Shown piece by piece: positions 8,535 to 16,516 of a stretch of DNA of 34,378 bases (positions within the stretch are counted from its first letter, which is position 1; each line of letters starts with the position of its first letter). Origin of the DNA: Eisenbergiella sp963559585 (GTDB taxonomy: Bacteria; Bacillota; Clostridia; Lachnospirales; Lachnospiraceae). The translations under genes and the position numbers were made by a program. The DNA is taken from assembly GCA_963559585.1 (NCBI GenBank), contig CAUWLJ010000031.1, positions 1 through 34,378 of the forward strand. Reading direction: 5' to 3'. Under the pieces are notes generated by a model. That model was not told where the DNA came from and made no database searches. It was given only the letters and a program-made list of their open reading frames with translations.

Positions 8535-8598
8535 ATACAATAGGAAAGTTCTTTTCCTATTGTATAAAAAAGGACGCTCCGTTGTGGATGCGCACTCG
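8530..8598 (+). repeat. Terminator-linked structured repeat, copy 1 (3' truncated)
   Basis: The copy holds the AT-rich palindrome ATACAATAGGAAAG / CTTTTCCTATTGTAT and the following GGACGCTCCGTTGTGGATG block, then diverges after gcgcactcg, losing the right half present in copies 2-4 (10484, 18010, 33415). The sequence after it carries a small hairpin, ttttgct / agcaaaa. Confidence 0.8.
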
Positions 8599-8674
8599 AG
8601 GCCTGTTTTTTTGCTGAAAAAGCAAAATATCTATATAAAAAAGCAAAAACAACAAAACATACACAAAAACTGCC

Positions 8675-8683
8675 TGATATAAT
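8675..8683 (+). promoter_or_regulatory. Extended -10 promoter of the second sugar importer
   Basis: TATAAT (8678-8683) is preceded by TGA, a TGn extended -10. The -35 position (about 8655-8660) matches poorly. Transcription would begin near 8690, giving a leader of about 58 nt. Confidence 0.5.
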
Positions 8684-8747
8684 AAGCTTTGTACTCATAT
8701 TTCTGTATAAAATTCACAGAAACAAAAAATTGAGGGAGGAAAACAGG

Positions 8748-10415
8748 ATGAAGAAAGTAACAGCATGTTTACTGACGGCGGTTATGGTTTTCTCCATGCT
8801 GGCCGGGTGCGGCGGCAGGGAGAGCAGTACGGGCGCTTCCGCGCCTGCCGGAGAGACGGCATCTGCCGGGGAAGGCGGGGCGGCAGGAGGAGAAGGGAGC
8901 GCTTCGGCACAGGATGCGCTGGCAGAGCTTCCTGAGAACTGGCTGGATGGAGATGTGAAGGCAGCGCCCGAGATGTATCCCAACGTGGATATGAGCGAGC
9001 CTTACACGGTTTATCTGTATCAGGTAGGCGATACCCCTCAGGACTGGGACAAGGTGGAGAGCGCCATCAACGAATATCTCACGCCTTTTAACACATCCAT
9101 TGAGACCGTATTTATCAGCTGGGCGGACGTGGCTTCCATGTATTCCCTGGTACTTGCGGGAGGAGAGCAGATCGATGCGATCTTTACCGCTCCCTGGGAG
9201 TATATGTATACGGAGGCGGCAAAAGGTTCTTTCTATACCTTTGACAGGGAATGGGTGACGCAGAATATGCCCCTGACCGACAGATACCAGGTGGAGAGAA
9301 GCTTTGGTCAGACCATGGTGAACGGACAGATGGTTGCCATGCCCTCCAACAGAGAAGCGGCTCAGAACAAGATCGTAGCGATCCGTCAGGATCTGGCTGA
9401 CAAATACGGTATCGAGAAGCTGGAAAACTGGGACGATTATATGAATTTCTGTCTCACGATTGCCGGGAAGGAGACTCCGGAATCCGGTATTCTGGCTATG
9501 GCTGCATCCGGCAACAATGCGGAGCTCTGGGATATTTATCGGCAGCAGTATGATACCTTCCAGCTCTATAATGATAACAATATGATGTATCTGTATTCCT
9601 ATGACGGAGAAGCGCCGGCTGCCGAGGATATTCAGCTGGCATGGAACACCGATTATTTCCTGGAATTTGCAAAGGATATGAAGACTCTGGCAGATGCGGG
9701 CGCATGGTCAAGAGGCGCGCTGTCCAACACCACTTCTGATGACGACGCTTTCGGCGCACTGCAGGGAGCATCCGTTGCGTGGAACGGAAGTGTATTTACT
9801 TACATGAAGATGGCAGAGGAGAGCGAAGGCGTTGTCTGCGCGGCATACGATCTGACCAAGGATAACCTGGTGGCCTGCGAGGAGTGCAACAACGGCGATA
9901 TTGCCATTGCGGCCGCATCCCGGGATCCCTTACGTACCGCGATGGTAATCGATATTTTAAAAATGGATACCTATGCAAACCGGCTGGTGAACATGGGAAT
10001 TGAGGGAGAACATTATACACTTGGAGAAAAGACGGAAAAGGGCTGGCTGTATACAAAGACGGAAAATTCCGCCAATTACCCTCCGGATGGCTGCTCTCTT
10101 TCCTGGGGGGTTCGTAACGGAGCCTATGAGGAGGACGGAGCGATTCCCCGTGAAAAGGAAATGACAGATTCCTGGGAGCCCAGACTGGTTTCCTGTCCTA
10201 CTGTAACCTTCGTGTTCAATGATGAGGCTGTAGCTGACTATGCGGCGGCCTGTAAGACCGTGCTTGGCGATTATGTTCCCTCCTTACAGCTTGGCCTGGT
10301 GGAGGATGTGGAGGCTTCTCTTGCTGAGATGAATGAAAAGCTTGAAGCTGCGGGAATCAAGCAGGTGGAAGAAGAAATGATGAGACAGTATTCGGAATGG
10401 CTTGCAGCTCAGTAA
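8748..10415 (+). CDS. Extracellular solute-binding lipoprotein (sugar ABC importer), DUF3502-like C-terminus
   Basis: The 555-residue lipoprotein has a signal peptide MKKVTACLLTAVMVFSMLAG ending in the lipobox LAGC, an acidic/Gly-Ser-Ala linker to about residue 55, then the two-lobe binding domain (SIETVFISWADVASMYSLVL, WARGALSNTT-like hinge region). The C-terminal region FNDEAVADYAAACKTVLGDY ... MMRQYSEWLAAQ resembles the DUF3502 tail found in LplA-like binding proteins. ATG 8748 lies 7 nt after GGGAGGA; an upstream in-frame TTG at 8730 precedes that site and is rejected. It captures an unknown oligosaccharide and feeds the two permeases at 10676 and 11714. A terminator right after it may keep it in excess over the permeases. 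Confidence 0.85.
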   Translation: MKKVTACLLTAVMVFSMLAGCGGRESSTGASAPAGETASAGEGGAAGGEGSASAQDALAELPENWLDGDVKAAPEMYPNVDMSEPYTVYLYQVGDTPQDWDKVESAINEYLTPFNTSIETVFISWADVASMYSLVLAGGEQIDAIFTAPWEYMYTEAAKGSFYTFDREWVTQNMPLTDRYQVERSFGQTMVNGQMVAMPSNREAAQNKIVAIRQDLADKYGIEKLENWDDYMNFCLTIAGKETPESGILAMAASGNNAELWDIYRQQYDTFQLYNDNNMMYLYSYDGEAPAAEDIQLAWNTDYFLEFAKDMKTLADAGAWSRGALSNTTSDDDAFGALQGASVAWNGSVFTYMKMAEESEGVVCAAYDLTKDNLVACEECNNGDIAIAAASRDPLRTAMVIDILKMDTYANRLVNMGIEGEHYTLGEKTEKGWLYTKTENSANYPPDGCSLSWGVRNGAYEEDGAIPREKEMTDSWEPRLVSCPTVTFVFNDEAVADYAAACKTVLGDYVPSLQLGLVEDVEASLAEMNEKLEAAGIKQVEEEMMRQYSEWLAAQ

Positions 10416-10451
10416 GGAGTAAAAATGAGGGCGCTTGAAGGCTTCTCATTG

Positions 10452-10489
10452 AAAAAGGAATGGCGGGCTGAAGCTGCCGTTCCTTTTTT
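10452..10489 (+). terminator. Intrinsic terminator after the binding-protein gene
   Basis: aaaaaggaatggc (10452-10464) pairs with gccgttccttttt (10476-10488), followed by the T-tract. A weaker hairpin (aatgagggc / gcttctcatt) precedes it. It lies inside the importer operon, so partial readthrough would supply the permeases. Confidence 0.75.
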
Positions 10490-10624
10490 ATACAATAGGA
10501 AAGGAACTTTCCTAATTGTATAAAAAAGGACGCTCCGCTGTGGATGCACACTTGCGCGGGAGGCAGATATTGCCTGACGGCAATCGCGTTCGGCGCGGGT
10601 GTGCGTCAAGACACACACTTTTTT
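10484..10624 (+). repeat. Terminator-linked structured repeat, copy 2
   Basis: Full-length copy. An AT palindrome (ATACAATAGGAAAG gaa CTTTCCTAATTGTAT, one extra base in the right arm) is followed by GGACGCTCCGCTGTGGATG. A GC-rich outer stem (tgcacacttgcgcg with gcgcgggtgtgcg) encloses attgcc / ggcaat, and the copy closes with gtgtgcgtc aa gacacacac then T6. The last hairpin has one weakened pair relative to copies 3 and 4. It sits between binding protein and permease genes of one operon. Confidence 0.85.
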
Positions 10625-10675
10625 ACAAAAATCGGAAGGAACTGGAGCCATAAACGCTCCGGCATGGAGGGAAAA

Positions 10676-11620
10676 ATGAGTCGAAGTAAAACTCCCAAAC
10701 CGGGAAAAGTACCGTTTTTTAAAACAGTCAGAAAACACTGGATGCTGCTGCTCATGCTGCTTCCGGCCGTGATCTATGTGCTGGTGTTTTCCTATGCGCC
10801 CATGACGGGTCTTGTCCTTGCGTTCAAAAAGTACAACTACAACGGCGGTATTTATTTTTCGCCCTGGAATGGACTGGACAATTTTAATGCGTTGATGATT
10901 TCAGGAAAGCTGGGTATGGTCACCAGGAATACGATTCTTTACAATCTGATCTTTATCGCCATGGGTGTGGTGCTGGAAATGGGAAGCGCCATCCTGCTGA
11001 ATGAGATCCATAAAAAATATTTTAAAAAGATTTCCCAGTCCTTTATGTTCCTGCCCTATTTCATCAGCTGGGTAGTGGTAGGCGCTATTGTCTATAACGT
11101 GTTCAACTATGAGCGTGGTGTGGCCAACAGTATTATTACATCCATGGGAGGGGAGCGTTTTGATCTGTACAATACGCCTGCTGCCTGGCCGTTCCTGCTG
11201 GTTTTTCTGAAAATGTGGAAAGGCACGGGATATGGTTCCGTGGTATACCTGGCCGCCATCACCAGTATGGATCAGGAAATGTTTGAGGCAGCTTCCCTGG
11301 ACGGGGCCAACGCCTGGCAGAAGATCCGGTATCTCACCATTCCGTCTCTGGTGCCCACGATGATGACGCTGGTGCTTTTGGGAATCGGAAACATTTTCCG
11401 GGGGGATTTCGGCCTGTTCTATCAGACGGTGAAATCCAGCGCACTTCTGGAGCCTGTGACGGATGTAATCGACACATATGTATTCAGGCTGCTGATCTCC
11501 AACGGCAATATCGGCGTATCGGCGGCGGCCGGCTTCTACCAGTCGATCCTGTGCTTCATCACGATCATGATTGCAAACGGACTGGTAAAAAAGGCCAATC
11601 CTGATTACGCCTTATATTAG
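10676..11620 (+). CDS. Sugar ABC transporter permease, LplB-type
   Basis: The 314-residue permease of the second importer. It has an N-terminal cytoplasmic tail, first helix WMLLLMLLPAVIYVLVFSYA, and EAA loop MFEAASLDGANAWQKIRYLT (about residues 202-221). The ATG at 10676 lies after tGGAGGG with 5-6 nt spacing. The sequence immediately before (aacgctccggcatggaggg) resembles the right end of the start-linked repeat seen at 11643, 15558 and 16414, without its hairpin. Partner of 11714. Confidence 0.88.
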   Translation: MSRSKTPKPGKVPFFKTVRKHWMLLLMLLPAVIYVLVFSYAPMTGLVLAFKKYNYNGGIYFSPWNGLDNFNALMISGKLGMVTRNTILYNLIFIAMGVVLEMGSAILLNEIHKKYFKKISQSFMFLPYFISWVVVGAIVYNVFNYERGVANSIITSMGGERFDLYNTPAAWPFLLVFLKMWKGTGYGSVVYLAAITSMDQEMFEAASLDGANAWQKIRYLTIPSLVPTMMTLVLLGIGNIFRGDFGLFYQTVKSSALLEPVTDVIDTYVFRLLISNGNIGVSAAAGFYQSILCFITIMIANGLVKKANPDYALY

Positions 11621-11642
11621 AAGCGGATAGAGTGATGACAAA

Positions 11643-11713
11643 GGGCTGTTTGTGAGGAGCGTCATAAACAGTACTGAGACTTTTGCCGTTTACGCTCCAG
11701 AACGGAGATTATT
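11643..11713 (+). promoter_or_regulatory. Start-linked pseudoknot repeat, copy A
   Basis: CTGTTTGTG (11646-11654) pairs with CATAAACAG (11663-11671) around loop AGGAGCGT. GGAGCGT of the loop (11656-11662) is complementary to ACGCTCC (11692-11698), which lies just before the GGAG ribosome binding site of the gene starting at 11714. This could fold as an H-type pseudoknot at the translation start. Copies B and C are at 15558 and 16414. Confidence 0.65.
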
Positions 11714-12628
11714 ATGAAAGAAGCTTCATCAACGGCCAGCCGGCAGAAACGTGGCTGGGATACCATTTCCATCAGCATCATTTCTTATGTATTAATCGGC
11801 CTGTTTGCGTTTGCCTGTGTACTGCCTTTTTACCTGATTATTGTGGCCTCCTTTACACCGGAGGCGTCCCTGATCAAGAATGGCTATCCGCTGCTTCCCA
11901 CAGGGGAATTTTCTTTGGAAAGCTATGGCCTGTGTCTGAAAAACCCGGAGCAGATCGTCAGGGCCTACGGCGTAACGATCGGTGTGACTGCGGTGGGAAC
12001 CTTTTTTGCAGTTATCATCGCCACCATGACGGGTTATGTGCTTTCCCGGCAGGATTTTCCATGGAGAAATAAGTTTGCATTTTTCTTCTTTTTCACCACA
12101 TTGTTCAACGGAGGACTGGTTTCCTCTTATATGATCAATATGCGGTATCTGGGATTTAAAAACAATATCCTTGCGCTGGTGCTGCCCATGCTGTTTTCCG
12201 TGTGGAACATGATTATTGCCAAATCCTTCATGGCCGGTATTCCGGCGTCCATTTCCGAATCCGCCATGATCGACGGGGCGAATGATTTTGTGATTTATAC
12301 CAGGCTGATCCTGCCGCTTTCCAAGCCGCTGATCGCAACGCTGGGCCTGTTCTCCGCTCTGGCTTATTGGAATGAATGGTACAACTGTATGCTGTATATC
12401 ACAGATGATACCATGTTCACCCTGCAGTATTATCTTCAGAGGATGCTGGGAAGCGCAGAGGCCATGAAGCTGGTGGCGGAAAAGTCCGGCCTGCCCCTTA
12501 CCACGATTCCTCTGGAAAGCATGAAAATGGCCATGACGGTGATTGCCACGGGCCCTATCATTCTGCTGTATCCGTTTGTGCAGAGGTATTTTGTGAAGGG
12601 AATGACGATCGGTGCGGTAAAGGGGTGA
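11714..12628 (+). CDS. Sugar ABC transporter permease, YtcP/LplC-type
   Basis: The 304-residue second permease of this importer. The first helix is ISYVLIGLFAFACVLPFYLI; the EAA loop is ISESAMIDGANDFVIYTRLI (about residues 180-199); the end LLYPFVQRYFVKGMTIGAVK is diagnostic for the YtcP group. Translation starts at ATG 11714, 7 nt after GGAG, at the exact 3' end of the pseudoknot repeat. No clear intrinsic terminator follows; the 12629-12935 gap holds an inverted repeat copy and a promoter. Confidence 0.88.
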   Translation: MKEASSTASRQKRGWDTISISIISYVLIGLFAFACVLPFYLIIVASFTPEASLIKNGYPLLPTGEFSLESYGLCLKNPEQIVRAYGVTIGVTAVGTFFAVIIATMTGYVLSRQDFPWRNKFAFFFFFTTLFNGGLVSSYMINMRYLGFKNNILALVLPMLFSVWNMIIAKSFMAGIPASISESAMIDGANDFVIYTRLILPLSKPLIATLGLFSALAYWNEWYNCMLYITDDTMFTLQYYLQRMLGSAEAMKLVAEKSGLPLTTIPLESMKMAMTVIATGPIILLYPFVQRYFVKGMTIGAVKG

Positions 12629-12687
12629 ATACGGCCTGAAAGGAACAAGGGGCTCATTAAAAAAGTCGGTCATTTTTCGGGGAATCC

Positions 12688-12717
12688 TTGAAAAAGTCGC
12701 TCATCTTTTTGTACAAT
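12688..12717 (+). promoter_or_regulatory. Possible promoter of the DUF6020 gene
   Basis: TTGAAA (12688-12693) and TACAAT (12712-12717) are 18 bp apart. The transcript would have a leader of about 210 nt holding the inverted repeat copy at 12724-12797. Confidence 0.45.
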
Positions 12718-12723
12718 GGTCAT

Positions 12724-12797
12724 ATTAATCCATTTCAGAGCGTAGGTGACGGGAGCATCAGGGTTATTGATAACGCTCCGGCACAAATAGTCCTGTG
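12724..12797 (-). repeat. Start-linked repeat, copy D, inverted and degenerate
   Basis: On the minus strand this reads ggactatttgtgccggagcg ... tacgctctgaaatggattaat followed by ATG at 12723, matching the order of copies A-C: loop CGGAGCG, downstream ACGCTCTG, then a start codon. Its hairpin arms no longer pair well. The ATG opens only a 17-codon frame (12723 down to 12670), so the gene it once served is probably gone. Confidence 0.55.
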
Positions 12798-12935
12798 AAA
12801 AATAAGCCGTCAGACCTGTTTTTCACACTACGATATGGAAGGATGCAGGAATCTATTGGACGTTTCCTTGACAAGACATGTGGACGAATAGAATAGATTG
12901 AGAAAAAGGAAAAGAAAGAAGCGGCAGGTAAGAAA

Positions 12936-14666
12936 ATGAAGAAGAAATGGGGCATATGTGCAGCAGCAGGAGTTATGACAGGGCTGCTGCAGATATTGGG
13001 GATCTTTTTGGCTGGAAGAGACGCAGGGCAGGCAGTGGGGAATATGGATTTCCTTTTGAAAGCAATGCTGGCCGGGGGGCTTTGGGCAGTAGGGAGCGGG
13101 GGATTTTATGCGCTTGCCGCCTGGATTGGAAGAAAAATGTTTGGCAAGAGTGCTGTTCAGAATCCAGATGCTTCTTCAATAGCTTTTATGGGAGCAGGGA
13201 TATGGAAGAATCCATTCTTTTATCAGCTGCTGATCCTGCTGTGCTGGCTGCCCTGCTATCTGGCTTACTTTCCTGCCATTTATTCTTATGATGGCGAGCC
13301 GCAGCTGATTCAGTATACCACAGGGGTTTTTGATAACCACCATCCGCTTTTGCATACTCTGATTTTGGGATGGTGCTATGATTTGGGGCAATTCCTGCAG
13401 ATAAAAGGAATTGCTTTGGATGGCATGGCAATATACGCATTTGGACAGATGCTTCTTCTATCGGGAGCGTTTGCATATGGAATTCGTTTTTTCTTACACA
13501 GGGGTTGTCCTCGATGGAGTATTCTGCTGGTGACGGCCTGGCTGGGATTGTTTCCAGTGCATCCGATTATGGCGGTCACCACAACAAAGGATACTTTTTT
13601 CACTGTTTTTCTTGTAACAGCCCTGGTAATGCTTTTGGAAATTCTTCAGGAAGGAAAGCTTTTGGGAAAAGTCCACAGCATAGGCTTCTTTCTGGTTCTT
13701 CTGAATATGATGCTGTTTCGGCGTAATGGATTCTACATGGCGGCAGGGATGGTGCTGGGGGAGGCTTTGGCACTATGTGCATCGCTTTGGCGCAGACGAA
13801 GGAGTACAGAAAAATATATCTGCCAGGCAGCTTTAAATGCTGTTCGTAGTCTGTATGGGCCTCTTTTGGCTCTGACAGCAGGTGCGGTCATTGCCTTTGG
13901 TGGTTGTGAGACGGGACTGCTTCATTTGACCGGAGCTGATCCGGGAGAAGCCGCAGAGGCGCTGAGTGTACCACTGCAGCAGATTGCACGAACATTTAAA
14001 AGCAATGAGGCGGATATGACGGAAGAAGAACTGGAAGCAATCTATGAATATGTGCCCAGGGATGGTTTAAGTAATTATCGGCCCTTCATTTCAGACGGAG
14101 TGAAAATGTATTTTGACAACGAAAAGTTTGGAGAAGAGCCGACAGGTTTTATTCAGATTTGGGCAAAGCTTTTTAAACGTTTTCCAGGAAGCTATGTCAC
14201 CGCTTTTTTGTACAATACAATGGGAAGCTGGTATTTGGATGATGTATCTCATACTCAGGTATATGCGGACTGGTGGAGAAACCGGACAGGCTATATGATT
14301 ACTGACGCCATTCCAGTGTTTGCTCTGGGACATATGAAAAAAGAAAACCTGATGCCTGAAGTCCGGTCGTGTTATGAGGCTGTGGCTACAGATTGTATTC
14401 ATCAAAAATGCCTGATTACAAGAGTTCTGTTTTCTCCTGCATTTTATTGTCTGAGTACGGTATATCTGGGTTTGGCTCTGTTGGTATCAGGAAGGAAAAG
14501 ATATCTGATTCCCTATACGGCGCTGTTGGTGTATCTTGTGACGGTTATTGCAGGGCCGTGTATTCTGGTGCGTTATATTTATCCTTTTATGGCAGCCGCG
14601 CCATGGATGGCAGCCATGTTGTTTTTACCGCTTTCCCCAAAATCTGCGGGACGGCGGAAGAACTGA
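12936..14666 (+). CDS. DUF6020 family polytopic membrane protein
   Basis: The 576-residue protein has about a dozen hydrophobic segments. Early ones are GVMTGLLQILGIFLAGRDAG and FFYQLLILLCWLPCYLAYFP, followed by the loop YSYDGEPQLIQYTTGVFDNHHPLLHT, then PIMAVTTTKDTFFTVFLVTA and NMMLFRRNGFYMAAGMVL. These match DUF6020, a Clostridia family resembling GT39-type, membrane-embedded sugar transferases (acidic residue in the first external loop, HHPLLHT motif). A lipid-linked-sugar transferase role in cell-surface glycosylation is plausible but unproven. It appears monocistronic, with a weak GGCAGG ribosome binding site before ATG 12936. Confidence 0.7.
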   Translation: MKKKWGICAAAGVMTGLLQILGIFLAGRDAGQAVGNMDFLLKAMLAGGLWAVGSGGFYALAAWIGRKMFGKSAVQNPDASSIAFMGAGIWKNPFFYQLLILLCWLPCYLAYFPAIYSYDGEPQLIQYTTGVFDNHHPLLHTLILGWCYDLGQFLQIKGIALDGMAIYAFGQMLLLSGAFAYGIRFFLHRGCPRWSILLVTAWLGLFPVHPIMAVTTTKDTFFTVFLVTALVMLLEILQEGKLLGKVHSIGFFLVLLNMMLFRRNGFYMAAGMVLGEALALCASLWRRRRSTEKYICQAALNAVRSLYGPLLALTAGAVIAFGGCETGLLHLTGADPGEAAEALSVPLQQIARTFKSNEADMTEEELEAIYEYVPRDGLSNYRPFISDGVKMYFDNEKFGEEPTGFIQIWAKLFKRFPGSYVTAFLYNTMGSWYLDDVSHTQVYADWWRNRTGYMITDAIPVFALGHMKKENLMPEVRSCYEAVATDCIHQKCLITRVLFSPAFYCLSTVYLGLALLVSGRKRYLIPYTALLVYLVTVIAGPCILVRYIYPFMAAAPWMAAMLFLPLSPKSAGRRKN

Positions 14667-14731
14667 AGGAGATATTCTGCCGGCAGGTACATCTGGACTG
14701 ACAAAACATGATCGGAGAACCGGGAAACCGC

Positions 14732-14760
14732 TTGAAACTCCTGTCCCGATATAGTATCAT
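14732..14760 (+). promoter_or_regulatory. Sigma-A type promoter of the amino-acid importer
   Basis: TTGAAA (14732-14737), 17-bp spacer, TATCAT (14755-14760), about 55 bp before the start of the permease at 14823. Confidence 0.6.
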
Positions 14761-14822
14761 AAGTCCGTTCTTGAAAATCAGTCAAATGAGAATGCCGTTT
14801 CAGGCAGCAAGGGGGAATATTA

Positions 14823-15524
14823 ATGAGTGAAAGGCTGATAGGGATTCTGGCAGATTCCTTTTGGAAGATACTTCTGCCTGGTCTTACTGCAACCATACCG
14901 CTTACCATCTTGTCATTCACCTTCGCCATGGTCATTGCCGTTGTTCTGGCGCTGGTGCAGTTTGCACAGGTGAAGGGGCTCCGCACGCTGGCCAGGTTTT
15001 ATATCTGGGTGGTTCGGGGCACACCCCTGCTGGTGCAGCTGTTCGTGATTTTCTATGGGCTTCCCAATCTGGGGATCGTCCTTCCGCCCTTTCCGTCGGC
15101 GGTTATCGTTTTTTCCATCAATGAGGGAGCGTACTGTGCTGAGATCGTCCGGGCAGCCCTGGAGGCGGTGCCGAAGGGACAGATGGAGGCAGGGTACTGT
15201 TCGGGAATGTCCTATCTGCAGATCATGAGGCGCATCGTGCTTCCCCAGGCCATGCGGATCGCATTCCCATCCCTGTCCAACTCTCTGATCGCCATGGTGA
15301 AGGACACCTCCCTGGCGGCCAACATCACGGTGACGGAAATGTTCATGGCCACCCAGAGGATCGTGGCCAGAACCTATGAGCCCCTGGCCCTGTACCTGGA
15401 GGTGGGCTTCATCTATCTGATGTTTTCCACGGTGCTGACGAAGCTGCAGAGCGTGGGTGAGAAACGGCTGGCCCATTATGGACGCAGGAGGAAAACGGTT
15501 CAAAACGGAAGGTGGAGAGATTAG
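14823..15524 (+). CDS. Polar amino-acid ABC transporter permease (GlnP/TcyB-type)
   Basis: The 233-residue membrane subunit of a polar-amino-acid importer. Its membrane segments include ATIPLTILSFTFAMVIAVVL and the conserved WVVRGTPLLVQLFVIFYGLP. The EAA loop is EAVPKGQMEAGYCSGMSYLQ ... RRIVLPQAMRIAFPSL (about residues 113-150), with the family-typical KDTSLAANITVTEMF segment. The ATG at 14823 follows AAGGGGG. It is followed, before the ATPase gene, by an intrinsic terminator-like hairpin and pseudoknot repeat copy B, an unusual break inside an importer operon. Confidence 0.9.
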   Translation: MSERLIGILADSFWKILLPGLTATIPLTILSFTFAMVIAVVLALVQFAQVKGLRTLARFYIWVVRGTPLLVQLFVIFYGLPNLGIVLPPFPSAVIVFSINEGAYCAEIVRAALEAVPKGQMEAGYCSGMSYLQIMRRIVLPQAMRIAFPSLSNSLIAMVKDTSLAANITVTEMFMATQRIVARTYEPLALYLEVGFIYLMFSTVLTKLQSVGEKRLAHYGRRRKTVQNGRWRD

Positions 15525-15558
15525 TGTTAAAAATAAGCCTGATGGCTTATTTTTAACA
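15525..15558 (+). terminator. Strong hairpin with U-tract between permease and ATPase genes
   Basis: tgttaaaaataagcc (15525-15539) and ggcttatttttaaca (15544-15558) form a perfect 15-bp inverted repeat with a tgat loop. It begins directly after the stop codon and has A- and T-tracts on both arms. It should terminate in either direction, so downstream genes depend on readthrough or on processing. Confidence 0.7.
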
Positions 15559-15630
15559 GGGCTGTTTGTGTCGGAGCGTCACAAACAGCCCTGATGCGCT
15601 CGTCGCTTACGCTCCGGAATGGGGATTGAA
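15558..15630 (+). promoter_or_regulatory. Start-linked pseudoknot repeat, copy B
   Basis: AGGGCTGTTTGTG (15558-15570) pairs perfectly with CACAAACAGCCCT (15580-15592). The loop CGGAGCGT (15572-15579) is perfectly complementary to ACGCTCCG (15609-15616), immediately 5' of the ribosome binding site (gGGGatt) for ATG 15631. Confidence 0.7.
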
Positions 15631-16377
15631 ATGGAAGATAGGATGCTGACGGTCCGTGGGATCAGGAAAAGCTTTGACGGAGTACAGATTTTGAAGGGTG
15701 TGGATCTTGAGGTGGAAAAGGGTGACGTGGTGGCGATCCTGGGCCCCAGCGGAGCCGGAAAAACCACGCTGCTGCGCTGTATCAATTTTTTGGAAACAGC
15801 GGATGGCGGGGAGCTGATCTTTGACGGGGAGAGGTTTTCCTTTGCAGAGGTTACAAAAAAGGAAATCGCTCGGATTCGGAGAAAAACCGCCTTTGTTTTT
15901 CAAAATTTCAACCTTTTCCTCAATAAGACGGCTCTGGAAAACGTGACGGAGGGACTGATCGTGGCCAGGAGGATGGCAAAGGAGAAGGCGGAGGAGATCG
16001 GAAAAGCCGCCTTGGATAAGGTGGGCCTGTCTGACCGGTATCATTATTATCCCGATCAGCTTTCCGGAGGCCAGCAGCAGAGGGTAGCGATTGCCAGAGC
16101 GGTGGCGGCGGAGCCGGAGATTATTTATTTTGACGAGCCCACATCGGCCCTTGACCCGGAGCTGACGGGGGAGGTGCTGGAGGTAATGAGGAAGCTGGCG
16201 GCAGAGGGCAGAACCATGCTGGTGGTGACTCATGAGATCGGTTTTGCCAGGAATGTGTCAACGAAGGTGGTGTTTATGGAGGAAGGAAAAGTGGTGGAAA
16301 CCGGAAATACGGACGACTTTTTTAACCGTCCTAAGGAAGCCAGGACGAAGGAATTTCTGGAAAGGGTGGCGCGGTAG
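15631..16377 (+). CDS. Polar amino-acid ABC transporter ATPase (GlnQ/TcyC-type)
   Basis: The 248-residue nucleotide-binding subunit. It has Walker A GPSGAGKTT (38-46), Q-loop QNFNLF, signature LSGGQQQR (144-151), Walker B IIYFDEP (164-170), and the H-loop in VVTHEIGFARNV. These are the hallmarks of the polar amino-acid uptake class. I choose ATG 15631 because in repeat copies A and C the real start lies at the same place relative to the repeat; an ATG at 15619 falls inside the repeat, ahead of the binding site. It pairs with the permease at 14823 and the lipoprotein at 16517. Confidence 0.9.
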   Translation: MEDRMLTVRGIRKSFDGVQILKGVDLEVEKGDVVAILGPSGAGKTTLLRCINFLETADGGELIFDGERFSFAEVTKKEIARIRRKTAFVFQNFNLFLNKTALENVTEGLIVARRMAKEKAEEIGKAALDKVGLSDRYHYYPDQLSGGQQQRVAIARAVAAEPEIIYFDEPTSALDPELTGEVLEVMRKLAAEGRTMLVVTHEIGFARNVSTKVVFMEEGKVVETGNTDDFFNRPKEARTKEFLERVAR

Positions 16378-16413
16378 AAGCCTTTCCTTTTTGGGAATCT
16401 GTGGAAGGGAGGG

Positions 16414-16516
16414 GCTATTTGTGCCGGAGCGTCACAAATAGCAAGGATGGCAGAAGAAAAATGGCATTCGCAATTTTTCTTCGCCCCGTCGCTTACGCTC
16501 CGGAATGGAGATTATT
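16414..16516 (+). promoter_or_regulatory. Start-linked pseudoknot repeat, copy C
   Basis: GCTATTTGTG (16414-16423) pairs with CACAAATAGC (16433-16442). The loop CGGAGCGT (16425-16432) is complementary to ACGCTCCG (16495-16502), just before tGGAGatt and ATG 16517. Compared with copy B, a G-C pair in the stem is replaced by A-T on both sides. An extra hairpin (gaagaaaaat / attttcttc-type arms, about 16453-16482) sits between the two parts. Confidence 0.7.
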
